Source: Shewanella sp. c952
GTDB taxonomy: Bacteria; Pseudomonadota; Gammaproteobacteria; Enterobacterales; Shewanellaceae
Length of the DNA: 38,659 nucleotides
Assembly: GCF_019654975.1 (NCBI RefSeq)
Contig: NZ_BPEW01000009.1
Coordinates: 101,488-140,146 of the forward strand
Direction of reading: 5' to 3'
Position 1 is the stretch's first letter, and each line of letters begins with the position of its first letter. The translations under genes were made by a program, and so were the position numbers. The notes beneath the pieces were generated by a model, which worked only from the letters and a program-made list of their open reading frames with translations, had not been told where the DNA came from and ran no database searches. Shown here piece by piece: positions 1 through 7,936 of the stretch.

Positions 1-268
1 GAATGCCGGTGGTTAACGCAGCAGCGGTTTCGTCTTCACCAACAATACCCGCTAAAGAAACCTGGCCGCCCAAGGTTGCAATATTCAGTGCTACGTTTGC
101 CGCTCCACCAGGGCGATCTTCTAATTGGTTAATGCGTACAACAGGCACTGGCGCTTCTGGCGAAATACGTCCAGTCGGACCCGTCCAATAGCGGTCAAGC
201 ATCACATCACCGACCACAAGAACTTTAGCTTTTTCAAATGCTGGCAGAGAATCTTTCATAACACTCAT
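1..268 (-). CDS. hldE: HldE (RfaE), bifunctional heptose-7-phosphate kinase / heptose-1-phosphate adenylyltransferase, 5' part only
   Basis: HldE makes ADP-D-glycero-beta-D-manno-heptose for the LPS inner core: its N-terminal PfkB/ribokinase domain phosphorylates heptose-7-phosphate at O-1 and its C-terminal domain adenylylates the product. Only the first 89 codons are present and the gene runs off the left edge. Reading the minus strand gives the start of the kinase domain, with [15 protein letters not shown], then [11 protein letters not shown], then the PfkB signature region [10 protein letters not shown]. Two in-frame ATGs are possible, at 268 and 259; I use the first. The gene diverges from the GT9 gene at 522. 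The adenylylating domain cannot be assessed. Its product feeds HldD, encoded at 1583-2536. Confidence 0.95.
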   Translation of the reverse strand, partial: MSVMKDSLPAFEKAKVLVVGDVMLDRYWTGPTGRISPEAPVPVVRINQLEDRPGGAANVALNIATLGGQVSLAGIVGEDETAAALTTGI

Positions 269-521
269 TACTTTTACAAAATATTAGTTAGTAATTGTAC
301 CTAATTTTAGTTCGGGCTGTTACTTTATCTATCTAACTTTCTAGCTGGGGCACTTTTTGCTTTTGTGGCATAGCCGCACAAAACATCATCCCGAACAGCC
401 CTCTTACTACTAAAACTGATATAATAAGCGGTTAAGGTCAGATTAATTTGACCCAAAAGCCATCTGTGTTAAAAATACTGAATACCGCAGAACAAGTTAA
501 CCCAATAGTGCGAAATGATAA
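269..521. other. Divergent intergenic region between hldE and the GT9 gene, with nested inverted repeats
   Basis: This stretch holds no credible ORF. GTTCGGG at 310-316 pairs with CCCGAAC at 390-396, while the overlapping GGGCTGTT at 314-321 pairs with AACAGCCC at 394-401, so the two pairings exclude each other. Inside lies a hairpin, TTTTGTG (361-367) with CACAAAA (377-383). A good extended -10 for the rightward operon is at 417-425. The repeats could form the 5' leader of hldE if that transcript starts beyond position 401. Confidence 0.5.
417..425 (+). promoter_or_regulatory. Extended -10 promoter for the GT9-hldD-glycerol phosphate operon
   Basis: TGATATAAT matches the sigma-70 extended -10 (TGnTATAAT) perfectly. 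It would place transcription start near 432, about 90 nt before the ATG at 522. No clear -35 is visible, which is acceptable for an extended -10 promoter. Start site is inferred. Confidence 0.5.
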
Positions 522-1529
522 ATGAAGAGAATCCTAGTTTTTAGACATGATAAAATTGGTGACTTTGTACTGCTTTGGCCCGCCTTGAGTTTACTCAAAA
601 ATGCTATGCCGGATACCAGTATTGAAGTGTTTGTAACACCAGTACTGAAGAGCTTTGCGCTCGCCTGCCCTTATGTCGATCATGTTATTGTCGATAGTGG
701 AGACGATCTAGCAATACGTAAAGAGATCGACGCTCGTCAATACGATGCAGCACTGGTTTCTAATTCTCAATTCCGTATATATAAAATCATTCGTAATCTA
801 CATATTCCCTATGTGTTAGCGCCTAAACATAACTGGTATCAGTACTTTTATAAAAACCGCACTGATGCACAATACAAGGTCGGTGAAGGTTGCTGGCGTG
901 GCGGCTGCATGTTGATCGAGGCTTTTTTAACAGCACAAAAAATGGCTATCCCAGCACTGCCCAAAAGATATTGGGATGTCACTGCAGAACGCGAGCATTG
1001 GCAACAATATTACGGCAAACAAAATGATGAAAAGTTGATTTTTGTTCACCCGGGTACCGGGGGCTCCTCAGGTAGTTTGCCGACAAAAGACTTTATTAAG
1101 CTCATCACCCAAGTTGACCAGTCAACTCAGCATAAATGCAGGTTTGTGCTAACGTTTAGCGGTGAAGAGGCAAGTTTAGCAAAAGCTATATTTGATGAAG
1201 TTAGCAAGCAAGGCGTCAACATTACCCTTGCTAAACCATTAAAGAATCTGACCGATTTTGCCAAATCTATAGTTGCTGCAGATATGTTTATGGCCGGCTC
1301 AACAGGTCCTCTGCATATTGCAGGGCTGCACAACGTGCCAACTGTCGGATTTTATGCAGGCAGAAAATCTCAACCCAAAGTTCGCTGGCAGACGTTGAGC
1401 GAACAACATAAACGCTTGGCATTTACACCACCAGAGAGTAAACGAACGGGTCGCGACATGAGTTTAGTTGATATTGATCATACAGCTAAAACCATCGCAG
1501 AATTTTTAAATACTTACTACACAAAGTAA
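522..1529 (+). CDS. GT9 (heptosyltransferase-family) glycosyltransferase
   Basis: This 335-aa protein has the GT9 two-Rossmann (GT-B) layout. The N-terminus MKRILVFRHDKIGDFVL is the family's acceptor-side signature (R.D.iGD). FVHPGTGGSSGSL near residue 180 and MAGSTGPLHIAGL near residue 260 form the nucleotide-sugar site. GT9 enzymes transfer heptose from ADP-heptose to the LPS inner core at the cytoplasmic membrane face. It opens a rightward operon whose next gene, hldD, supplies ADP-L-glycero-D-manno-heptose, which supports heptose as donor. It is clearly paralogous to the gene at 17305-18309, sharing the WDV...W.Q.YGK block and the same G-rich loops. Which linkage it makes cannot be read from sequence. 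Confidence 0.85.
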   Translation: MKRILVFRHDKIGDFVLLWPALSLLKNAMPDTSIEVFVTPVLKSFALACPYVDHVIVDSGDDLAIRKEIDARQYDAALVSNSQFRIYKIIRNLHIPYVLAPKHNWYQYFYKNRTDAQYKVGEGCWRGGCMLIEAFLTAQKMAIPALPKRYWDVTAEREHWQQYYGKQNDEKLIFVHPGTGGSSGSLPTKDFIKLITQVDQSTQHKCRFVLTFSGEEASLAKAIFDEVSKQGVNITLAKPLKNLTDFAKSIVAADMFMAGSTGPLHIAGLHNVPTVGFYAGRKSQPKVRWQTLSEQHKRLAFTPPESKRTGRDMSLVDIDHTAKTIAEFLNTYYTK

Positions 1530-1582
1530 GTGTGTCCTTTTAAGGTATTGTGAACAATACCGCCCTAAAAGTGGAAGCAAAT

Positions 1583-2536
1583 ATGATAGTAGTCACAGGT
1601 GCAGCAGGATTTATCGGCAGCAATTTGGTCAAAGCTTTAAACAATATGGGTCGTAATGACATTGTTGCCGTGGATGATTTAACCGACGGTACAAAAATGT
1701 TCAATCTCGCAGATTGTGAGATCGCTGATTATCTTGATAAAGATCAATTTCTTAAGCAGATAATCGCAGGTGAATTCGACGGCAAGATTGAAGTTATTTT
1801 CCATCAAGGAGCATGCTCATCCACCACCGAGTGGGATGGCAAATTCATGATGAGCAATAACTATGAGTACTCAAAAACGCTGCTGCAGTTTTGTGATAGA
1901 ACGAAATGCCAGTATATCTATGCTAGCTCAGCTTCAGTCTATGGCGGTAGCGAGAAATTTATCGAGCAAAGAGACTTAGAAAAGCCACTTAATGTTTATG
2001 CTTACTCTAAATTCTTGTTTGACCAATATGTACGTCAACAAAAGCCAAACTGCCAAGTTGCCGGTCTCAGATATTTCAATGTCTATGGCCCAAGAGAGCA
2101 ACACAAAGGCGGCATGGCAAGTGTCGCTTTCCATTTCAATAACCAGCTCAATGCAAATGGGATCTGCCGCTTATTTGAGGGTGTCGACGGTTATGAAAAT
2201 GGCCAACAACTACGTGATTTTGTATACGTTGAAGATGTTGTTAAAGTTAACTTATGGCTATGGCAGAACCCTGAAGTTTCGGGAATATTTAACTGCGGAA
2301 CCGGCCAAGCACAAAGTTTCAATGACGTAGCAAATGCTGTTATCGATCACCACGGTAAGGGCAGCATAGAATACATTCCGTTCCCGGATAAACTAAAGGG
2401 CGCATATCAAAGCTACACCCAAGCAGACCTCACAAAGTTACGAGCTGCAGGTTACACCGCCGAATTTAAGACTGTTGAGCAAGCTGTACCAGAGTATTTA
2501 TCTTGGTTAGCGACGCAACACTTTATTGGTGAGTAG
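1583..2536 (+). CDS. hldD: ADP-L-glycero-D-manno-heptose 6-epimerase
   Basis: HldD converts ADP-D-glycero- to ADP-L-glycero-D-manno-heptose, the donor for inner-core heptosyltransferases. The 317-aa protein is a short-chain dehydrogenase. It opens with the NADP-binding [14 protein letters not shown] and carries the family block [17 protein letters not shown]. The catalytic Y-xxx-K lies at about Y139/K143 (VYAYSKFLF), followed by [12 protein letters not shown] start it at ATG 1583, which has GGAAG five bases upstream and matches the usual MI(I/V)VTG beginning. A GTG at 1550 would add 11 residues not typical of the family. It lies 53 bp after the GT9 gene in the same operon. Confidence 0.97.
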   Translation: MIVVTGAAGFIGSNLVKALNNMGRNDIVAVDDLTDGTKMFNLADCEIADYLDKDQFLKQIIAGEFDGKIEVIFHQGACSSTTEWDGKFMMSNNYEYSKTLLQFCDRTKCQYIYASSASVYGGSEKFIEQRDLEKPLNVYAYSKFLFDQYVRQQKPNCQVAGLRYFNVYGPREQHKGGMASVAFHFNNQLNANGICRLFEGVDGYENGQQLRDFVYVEDVVKVNLWLWQNPEVSGIFNCGTGQAQSFNDVANAVIDHHGKGSIEYIPFPDKLKGAYQSYTQADLTKLRAAGYTAEFKTVEQAVPEYLSWLATQHFIGE

Positions 2537-2639
2537 CCCTTTGGTTATAGCCAAGAGTTAACAATTCCCCCTTACATTAAATATTCAGCTAGAAATGGCC
2601 ATTATTGTCCTGGCCATTTATATAGATACACGGTGTATT

Positions 2640-3059
2640 ATGTCCAAAAAAGTTTTAGTTGTAGGTGTTTTCGACTTATTCCACAGAGGCCATGTAGAGT
2701 TTCTCAAAAAAGCAGCCACTTTTGGTGATGAATTGATCATTTTGATCAATGGTGATGAGATGACTGAAAAGTACAAGCGTCGTCCGATATACTCAGAACA
2801 AGACAGAGCTGCAATATTACTGTCAATGGCTTGCGTTTCTATAGTGGAAGTCACCAACAGTTTTGATGTGAAGCCATATTTAGAAAAACATAACATTGAT
2901 GTCATCGTACACGGTGATGATTGGGAGCATAGCTCTTATTTGGCGCAGATCCGTTGTACTGAAGAATATTTATTACAGCAAGATATTGAAGTCGCCTATA
3001 CAGAATATCACTCCTCTGTAAGTACTAGCGCACTACTGAAACGCATTAAGGAATCTTAA
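2640..3059 (+). CDS. Glycerol-phosphate cytidylyltransferase-like nucleotidyltransferase (TagD family)
   Basis: This 139-aa protein is a compact cytidylyltransferase of the TagD/GCT type, which makes CDP-glycerol from CTP and glycerol phosphate. Visible motifs are FDLFHRGHVEFL, containing the HxGH nucleotide-binding signature at about residues 15-18; VHGDDWE, whose GDDW is characteristic of glycerol-phosphate rather than choline- or ethanolamine-phosphate enzymes; and SSVSTSALLKRI, the counterpart of the terminal S/T-rich motif. I use ATG 2640; an upstream in-frame ATG at 2595 adds a hydrophobic stretch foreign to the family. Its stop codon abuts the TTG start of the dehydrogenase gene at 3060. 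Whether it uses sn-glycerol-3- or 1-phosphate is not visible. Confidence 0.85.
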   Translation: MSKKVLVVGVFDLFHRGHVEFLKKAATFGDELIILINGDEMTEKYKRRPIYSEQDRAAILLSMACVSIVEVTNSFDVKPYLEKHNIDVIVHGDDWEHSSYLAQIRCTEEYLLQQDIEVAYTEYHSSVSTSALLKRIKES

Positions 3060-4130
3060 TTGCTAAATTCAATTGGAAAGCTCAGTACACGCCAACTAGA
3101 ATTTCCTGCTCAGCTTGTTGTAAGTTCAAATGCCATCTCTAAGTCTGAAGACTTGTTTCAGCAGCTTATTGCTGAAAAAACGCTCATAGCATTAGACGAA
3201 GGCGTTCGACAGCTTGCTGAAAAGTCTCTTGGGCTACTTGAGCATCCAAATTGTATTGTACACGCAGTTAAAGCTGCTGATTATGCAAGCATTAGTGAAA
3301 TTGATATCTTATGTGCTCAGCAGCAAGTCAAAACCATTATTGCATTTGGTGGCGGTAAAGTTTTAGATGTATGCAAACGGCTAGCAACCCTAAGAAAAAT
3401 TAGCTTAGTTGTTATTCCGACAGCATTATCCAGCGACTGCATATCCTCTCCAGTTGCCGTCATTTTCGACGACAATGGCAAGAAATTAAGCTTACCCGCA
3501 GCTATTCCTAACTTCATTCTTGTTGATACCGATATATGCTCGCAAGCGCCACTAAGATTAACTCAGGCAGGGGTTGGCGATCTACTTTCGAATTATAGCG
3601 CTCTGTTGGACATGGAATACGCTAAGGAGCAGACAGAAATTGATGGCTTCTCTTTTCTATTAGCTAAGTCAGCAGCAAATGAAATTCTCTATATGGAGCA
3701 GAAACCTCTCAATACACCAACAGTTATTAAGCAGCTAGCTGAAGGGTTAATATTGTCTGGTTTAGCTATGGGATTTTCAGGAGATTCGCGCCCGTGTTCT
3801 GGTGCAGAGCATTTAATCAGCCATGCTATAGACTATCTACAGTTAGGGAATGGTTTACACGGTGAGCAGGTCGCTTTAGGCACTAAGTACTGCCATTATC
3901 TAAGGCAACTGTTACACCTAACAACCCTTCCCGCTCAAGTTATCGCCACCTTAGATGGTTTCAATATTAACAGTTCGCCTGCGGCATTAGGGATAAGCAA
4001 AGCTGAGTTTTTCGAAGCACTAAAAATCGCCCCGAAGATGCGTAAAGGCCGTGTAACGTTTTTGGAAAAACTCGAGGATATTCCGTTAGCGACACTAGAA
4101 AAAGCTTATTCTCTAGCGTTTACCGATTAA
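3060..4130 (+). CDS. sn-Glycerol-1-phosphate dehydrogenase-like protein (EgsA/AraM, iron-containing alcohol dehydrogenase superfamily)
   Basis: Family enzymes reduce dihydroxyacetone phosphate to sn-glycerol-1-phosphate. The 356-aa protein has the nucleotide loop FGGGKVLDVCKRLA and the substrate strand VVIPTALSSDCISSPVAV. The three metal-ligand regions are all present: GVGDLLSNYSALLD (Asp), SGAEHLISHAID (His) and GLHGEQVALGT (His). The phrase SRPCSGAEHLISHAID resembles archaeal G1P dehydrogenase more than Bacillus AraM. It starts with TTG directly after the previous stop codon; TAAGGA at 3047-3052 lies seven bases upstream, so translation is probably coupled. It overlaps the convergent transferase gene by four bases. 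A different three-carbon or sugar substrate is possible, but the cytidylyltransferase/glycerophosphotransferase context favours glycerol phosphate. Confidence 0.82.
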   Translation: MLNSIGKLSTRQLEFPAQLVVSSNAISKSEDLFQQLIAEKTLIALDEGVRQLAEKSLGLLEHPNCIVHAVKAADYASISEIDILCAQQQVKTIIAFGGGKVLDVCKRLATLRKISLVVIPTALSSDCISSPVAVIFDDNGKKLSLPAAIPNFILVDTDICSQAPLRLTQAGVGDLLSNYSALLDMEYAKEQTEIDGFSFLLAKSAANEILYMEQKPLNTPTVIKQLAEGLILSGLAMGFSGDSRPCSGAEHLISHAIDYLQLGNGLHGEQVALGTKYCHYLRQLLHLTTLPAQVIATLDGFNINSSPAALGISKAEFFEALKIAPKMRKGRVTFLEKLEDIPLATLEKAYSLAFTD

Positions 4131-5185
4131 CTCAATAGAAAATCGACAATTCGCTTGCTGCATTGACCGTCAACTTTTCCGGCTAGTTCATAAGTGTATT
4201 GAGCGCGTTGCTGCGCGAATGATTCAGGTTCTGCAATCTGTTGATCGACAACCGCTTTAAGTTTTTTGTAGGTTTTTGCATGCTTAGCCACTGCGGCATA
4301 TCGATATAGGTCTTCATCCATTCGCTGGTTAAAGCGAAATTTGAAGATCCCACGATAGCTCCAACGCAAGTGATAAAAATCACACCAAACAACAGGTTTA
4401 TCTAGCGCGGCAAACTCAAACAATGCTGAAGAAGCATCACTAATCAGCAGGTCTGCACTAGCCATAAATGGTAGTAAGTTAGTCTGCTCTGCAGTAGCAA
4501 GGTACGCATTGTCAAAGGAAGCCCAGTGCAATAAGAGCTTTTTCTGTTTTTTATAAGCGGGTTTACTTAAGGAAAAGTAATGCGGTTTCAATAAGATATT
4601 ATATTCAGAAAATTCGGCTGGCCAGTTGGTGGCCATCTTTTCGATACTGCTAGGGTAAAAAGTTGGTGCATAGAGCAACGTTGGTTTAGCAGGATCCAAA
4701 CCTAATTTTTCAAGATCGATTCCAGCTTCAATTCCTTGCACAATAGGATCGAGCTTGGCATATCCGGTATCGATAAACAGCTTGTCAGGAAACATTGATT
4801 GTAATCGGTTTAAGCGATATTCACCTTCCACAAAACGTACATCAAAGTCTGAATCGGACACGGTATAATAAACTGACTTTGGGCCTATACCATGCTGCAT
4901 CAGTGCTGTGCCGCAAATCCCTTTTAGCTTTTTGTCTCCATCGAACGTGTTACCAAACACCACCCACTTAGGTTTCTGCTCCAAATAGTATGCTAATGCT
5001 TGCTCTTGATCATCTACCCAAGTGACAGAGAGCTGATATTCCTTAACTAAGGCATCAAGCGCAGCTTGCTGCTCATCACTACGATAGATAACAAAATGCA
5101 CAACCTCACCCCGTGCTTGCAATTCATGCATCACTGGTAAATATTGCGGTAAATAGTATGGATGCAGCGCGTCAAAGCAAATCAA
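4127..5185 (-). CDS. CDP-glycerol glycerophosphotransferase-like protein (TagB/TagF family)
   Basis: This 352-aa cytosolic protein looks like the catalytic domain of teichoic-acid glycerophosphotransferases, which move glycerol phosphate from CDP-glycerol onto a lipid-linked or sugar acceptor. Motifs seen are LMQHGIGPKSVYY (catalytic-type His), LLYAPTFYPSS, ILLKPHYFSL (second conserved His) and the CDP-binding LISDASSALFEFAALDKPVVW-like block. No membrane segment is evident. The start is TTG: an in-frame stop lies just upstream, no ATG fits, and GAAGG sits seven bases before it. It converges on the dehydrogenase gene with a four-base overlap. In a Gram-negative LPS locus, glycerol-phosphate substitution of core or O-chain is the simplest role (inference). 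Confidence 0.83.
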   Translation of the reverse strand: MICFDALHPYYLPQYLPVMHELQARGEVVHFVIYRSDEQQAALDALVKEYQLSVTWVDDQEQALAYYLEQKPKWVVFGNTFDGDKKLKGICGTALMQHGIGPKSVYYTVSDSDFDVRFVEGEYRLNRLQSMFPDKLFIDTGYAKLDPIVQGIEAGIDLEKLGLDPAKPTLLYAPTFYPSSIEKMATNWPAEFSEYNILLKPHYFSLSKPAYKKQKKLLLHWASFDNAYLATAEQTNLLPFMASADLLISDASSALFEFAALDKPVVWCDFYHLRWSYRGIFKFRFNQRMDEDLYRYAAVAKHAKTYKKLKAVVDQQIAEPESFAQQRAQYTYELAGKVDGQCSKRIVDFLLS

Positions 5186-5414
5186 AAGTAAGCCTTCAGT
5201 TTAAGGTCGTATTACGGCCGTAAAGCACGGTTCAATTATAACGATAATACCATACTCCAATATTGAAACTATATCAGTAGCGCCTTCAGCGCCAGTAATT
5301 GAGGACTAGATTCATAAAAAGCTCATATTTATCACTAATATCAACTTGGATCTTTTTCAAAGCCAGCGAATTCAAGGTATGCTAAGCCGACTAAAAATAG
5401 GAACACTTATCAAT

Positions 5415-6536
5415 ATGGCTATCATCACTTCTGCTCAATTAGCGCAATGCCAGCGTATGTTATTCATGTCACCCGTTGCTTTAGGGGATTTTCTCTATTT
5501 AAAGACTTTTCTTGTCGCTTTGAAGCAACAGCACCCACATATAACATTAGATATTTGGTTAGATGATAATCGCTGTAATAGTGATGAGTGGCGCTTATCG
5601 CGCAGTAAAATACTGCAGCAATGGATGGAGGCGGAAGGGGCTTTTAACCTTACCTATGGCTGCACAGATTCACCGCAAGCGATGCAGGCCAACACTGAAA
5701 AAGCCAAACAACAAAACTACGACATCATCTTTTGTCATACCGTAAGTAAAAGCCGACAATACTCCCAGCTAGCACGAGAAATTTCCCCTACCGCCTTTAT
5801 TGTTTCTAGTATTCCGAAAAAGGCTTCTTTCGGGCTTTTAAATTCTTGGTTTTTTCGCCATTCAAATGCAACATTTGTCCTTGAAGAAGCTTTGTTACCA
5901 GCGACTCACCATATCACCGATCGCTATCAGCTGATTTTCAACACAGTGATAGGACTATCTGTAGCTGCCACAGAGAGCATGCCCAACATGGTTATTCCTG
6001 AAACCATTTTACCTGTGACAACTGATTGGCTAGAACGTCATTTCAATGACCCACAAAGACAAGGGAGGCTACTGTTTGTTAATCATCTTTCTACCAATGT
6101 AAAAAAAGACTGGCCTATCAATTATCTTTTTGAGCTAATTGAGAAAATTGCTAAGGTAGATAACAGCCAGCGCTTTATTATTAATACCACTCCTGAAAGT
6201 TATCCTGAAGTATCTCGCGAGGCTCAAGCGTTTACTGCAAAGACGGGACTACAAGTCGTGGTGTTTACCGTAGACAAACACTTTTTTGAGTTGCCTTCTC
6301 TAATTGCAAAAGCGGATTTCGTCATCACGGTAGATACCGCAATTTTACACTTTGCTTTTGCTGCTCAGCGACCACTGCTCGCCATGATGCGTCAGAAAAA
6401 GCCTTACTGGGCTCCGCCGGAATCAGCAACATCTCATGTTATGTATGCTACGCAAGGTAAAGGACATATTGCCGATATCGCAGTAGCGCAAGTTTACGAC
6501 AAGTACATGCAGATGAATAAAGCAACGGAGAGTTAA
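5415..6536 (+). CDS. GT9-like (heptosyltransferase-family) glycosyltransferase, divergent
   Basis: From ATG 5415 this is a 373-aa protein; TTG 5346 or ATG 5379 would extend it by 23 or 12 residues. AGGA precedes 5415 by 12 bases, so the start is uncertain. The fold is recognised from MLFMSPVALGDFLYLKTFL (degenerate GT9 N-terminal GD motif), RLLFVNHLSTNVKKDWP and the C-terminal nucleotide site FVITVDTAILHFAFAAQRPLLAM, where the usual GPxH is replaced by AILH. Neighbouring genes are LPS-core functions, so transfer of heptose or another sugar to the core is likely, but donor and acceptor are unknown. A strong bidirectional terminator separates it from the convergent gene at 6614. Confidence 0.65.
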   Translation: MAIITSAQLAQCQRMLFMSPVALGDFLYLKTFLVALKQQHPHITLDIWLDDNRCNSDEWRLSRSKILQQWMEAEGAFNLTYGCTDSPQAMQANTEKAKQQNYDIIFCHTVSKSRQYSQLAREISPTAFIVSSIPKKASFGLLNSWFFRHSNATFVLEEALLPATHHITDRYQLIFNTVIGLSVAATESMPNMVIPETILPVTTDWLERHFNDPQRQGRLLFVNHLSTNVKKDWPINYLFELIEKIAKVDNSQRFIINTTPESYPEVSREAQAFTAKTGLQVVVFTVDKHFFELPSLIAKADFVITVDTAILHFAFAAQRPLLAMMRQKKPYWAPPESATSHVMYATQGKGHIADIAVAQVYDKYMQMNKATES

Positions 6537-6551
6537 AGGACGCTAAGATCG

Positions 6552-6580
6552 AAAAAGGAGAGCACTTGCTCTCCTTTTTA
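6552..6580. terminator. Bidirectional intrinsic terminator between convergent genes
   Basis: A-tract plus GGAGAGCA at 52-64 of this line pairs with TGCTCTCC plus T-tract (6567-6579), with a tiny loop. The T-run on one strand and A-run on the other serve both the rightward gene ending at 6536 and the leftward gene ending at 6614. Confidence 0.85.
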
Positions 6581-6613
6581 TATACTCTCGCCAATAAATC
6601 GCTATTTAGCTTT

Positions 6614-7693
6614 TTAGTTTACGACACTCTGCTCGCCCATTAACTCAGTAATCACTTCCATCGCAATATCTAAGCCATTGCTCGACTCACACTGCATCAA
6701 AGCATGGTTTAGCTGCTGGGCGCTCTCAGGTTGAATAAGATCAAGCAGTCTTAAAGCCATCTCATCAGCTTTAACGCAGCTACTCACCGTGAGCCTTCTT
6801 TCTTGGCACACTCTAACCCTATAATTCTGATCTTTAGCCACTGCCGCCGATACCGTCGGTTTTTTCAGTGCTATCGCCTGTAAAAGTGTATCTCCACCAC
6901 TTAGCACTGCAGCTTTAGAAGCATCCAGAAGATCCATAAAATCGACATGGATCAATTCTTTAATATTAATGACACCTTCATACTCTGGCATTGCCTTAGG
7001 GTAACTAGGACCGAAAATCACCACGCATGGTATTTTTGTTGCTTGGTAAATACTTGCGGCGGCCATAGCAAACTCCTCAATACAATGGCCTTGCCCATTT
7101 TTGTGTCCACCAGAACCTGCATTAAACAATATAAAATTATTTGCGACTAAACTTAGTTTCTTAAGTAACTCTGACTGCCTAAGCGCAACAGGGCTTGCAA
7201 ACACTGAACCGATAATAGTCGGCTCAGGTTTGTTAATCAGATTAAGTTTTAGCCTATCAAACGGGCTAATCGTGCCGATAATGAACTCAGGTTGCACCAC
7301 CCAATGACTATCAGTGACACGCGCTCGTAGTAGCTTCATTCCTCTACTGCGCTTGCGTTTATGCTGACTAATAAATATCACTTTGGCACCCATTTTATTG
7401 GCATGCACCAATTGTGAGCGACGACCAGAAGCATCAAAAATAACAAAATCAGCTTTGAAAAAGGAGATGAAGTCATTTACCGCTTTAATATTTTTTGTCG
7501 GCGTATCATCTAAAAGTGCCACAGGATAAGGACATGTGAAGGCATAGGGTGCCTGACGACTTATAATGAATTGGATATTAGCATCAGGCCAACGTTGCTT
7601 AACTTCGTTGGCTATGATTAAAGAGCGCATATATTCACCCATACCTTCAGAAGAAGACACAGGAACAAATAGGAATTTTGGGGACAGCGACAT
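6614..7693 (-). CDS. Predicted GT-B-fold glycosyltransferase-like protein (MurG/PseG-like), function unknown
   Basis: I do not recognise this 359-aa protein as a named enzyme. The N-terminus FLFVPVSSSEGMGEYMRSL looks like the first strand-loop-helix of MurG/PseG-type GT-B proteins (G.G...R...lA). ILFNAGSGGHKNGQG begins the second Rossmann half. VLSGGDTLLQAIALKKPTV followed by KDQNYR matches the GG...E.....P.....A.dQ nucleotide-sugar site of that class. No signal peptide or membrane helix is apparent. AAGGG lies about eight bases before ATG 7693. It diverges from the GT80 gene and shares its intergenic promoter region. PseG-like enzymes act in nonulosonic acid synthesis, which would fit the neighbour, but the catalytic residues of PseG cannot be confirmed here. 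Confidence 0.5.
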   Translation of the reverse strand: MSLSPKFLFVPVSSSEGMGEYMRSLIIANEVKQRWPDANIQFIISRQAPYAFTCPYPVALLDDTPTKNIKAVNDFISFFKADFVIFDASGRRSQLVHANKMGAKVIFISQHKRKRSRGMKLLRARVTDSHWVVQPEFIIGTISPFDRLKLNLINKPEPTIIGSVFASPVALRQSELLKKLSLVANNFILFNAGSGGHKNGQGHCIEEFAMAAASIYQATKIPCVVIFGPSYPKAMPEYEGVINIKELIHVDFMDLLDASKAAVLSGGDTLLQAIALKKPTVSAAVAKDQNYRVRVCQERRLTVSSCVKADEMALRLLDLIQPESAQQLNHALMQCESSNGLDIAMEVITELMGEQSVVN

Positions 7694-7876
7694 ATAAGCA
7701 CCCTTAAAAATACAACAAGCGAAACAACACAGTGCTAACTGTTGTTAAATCTTGTTTGATAGCCCTTAATAATAACATGTTGGCCAACGAATCGGAGACT
7801 TGTTAACTCAGGCTAATGAATTAATTTTTGTTCACCATAAACAACAGCGCTTGATCTCATCATCACAAAGTCTTTA

Positions 7877-7905
7877 TTGCTCGCTAAATGGCCCTCACCT
7901 ATAAT
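7877..7905 (+). promoter_or_regulatory. Sigma-70 promoter for the GT80 gene
   Basis: TTGCTC (7877-7882) and a perfect TATAAT (7900-7905) are separated by 17 bases. This predicts transcription start near 7912 and a leader of about 25 nt before the GTG at 7937. Confidence 0.55.
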
Positions 7906-7936
7906 TTATAAGCCGCCGACGGCTATAAGCTAACCA

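Noticed and set aside
3..191. Plus-strand ORF at the left edge
   Set aside because: It is the antisense of hldE, whose minus-strand protein matches the PfkB kinase domain.
1942..1954. GGCGGTAGCG resembling the ops element of LPS/capsule operons
   Set aside because: It lies inside hldD coding sequence at a conserved Gly-Gly-Ser position and differs from ops at the 3' end; an ops element belongs in an untranslated leader.
2595..2639. Upstream start for the cytidylyltransferase
   Set aside because: It adds a hydrophobic 15-residue stretch absent from the family, which begins directly at the first strand (KKVLVVGVFDLFH).
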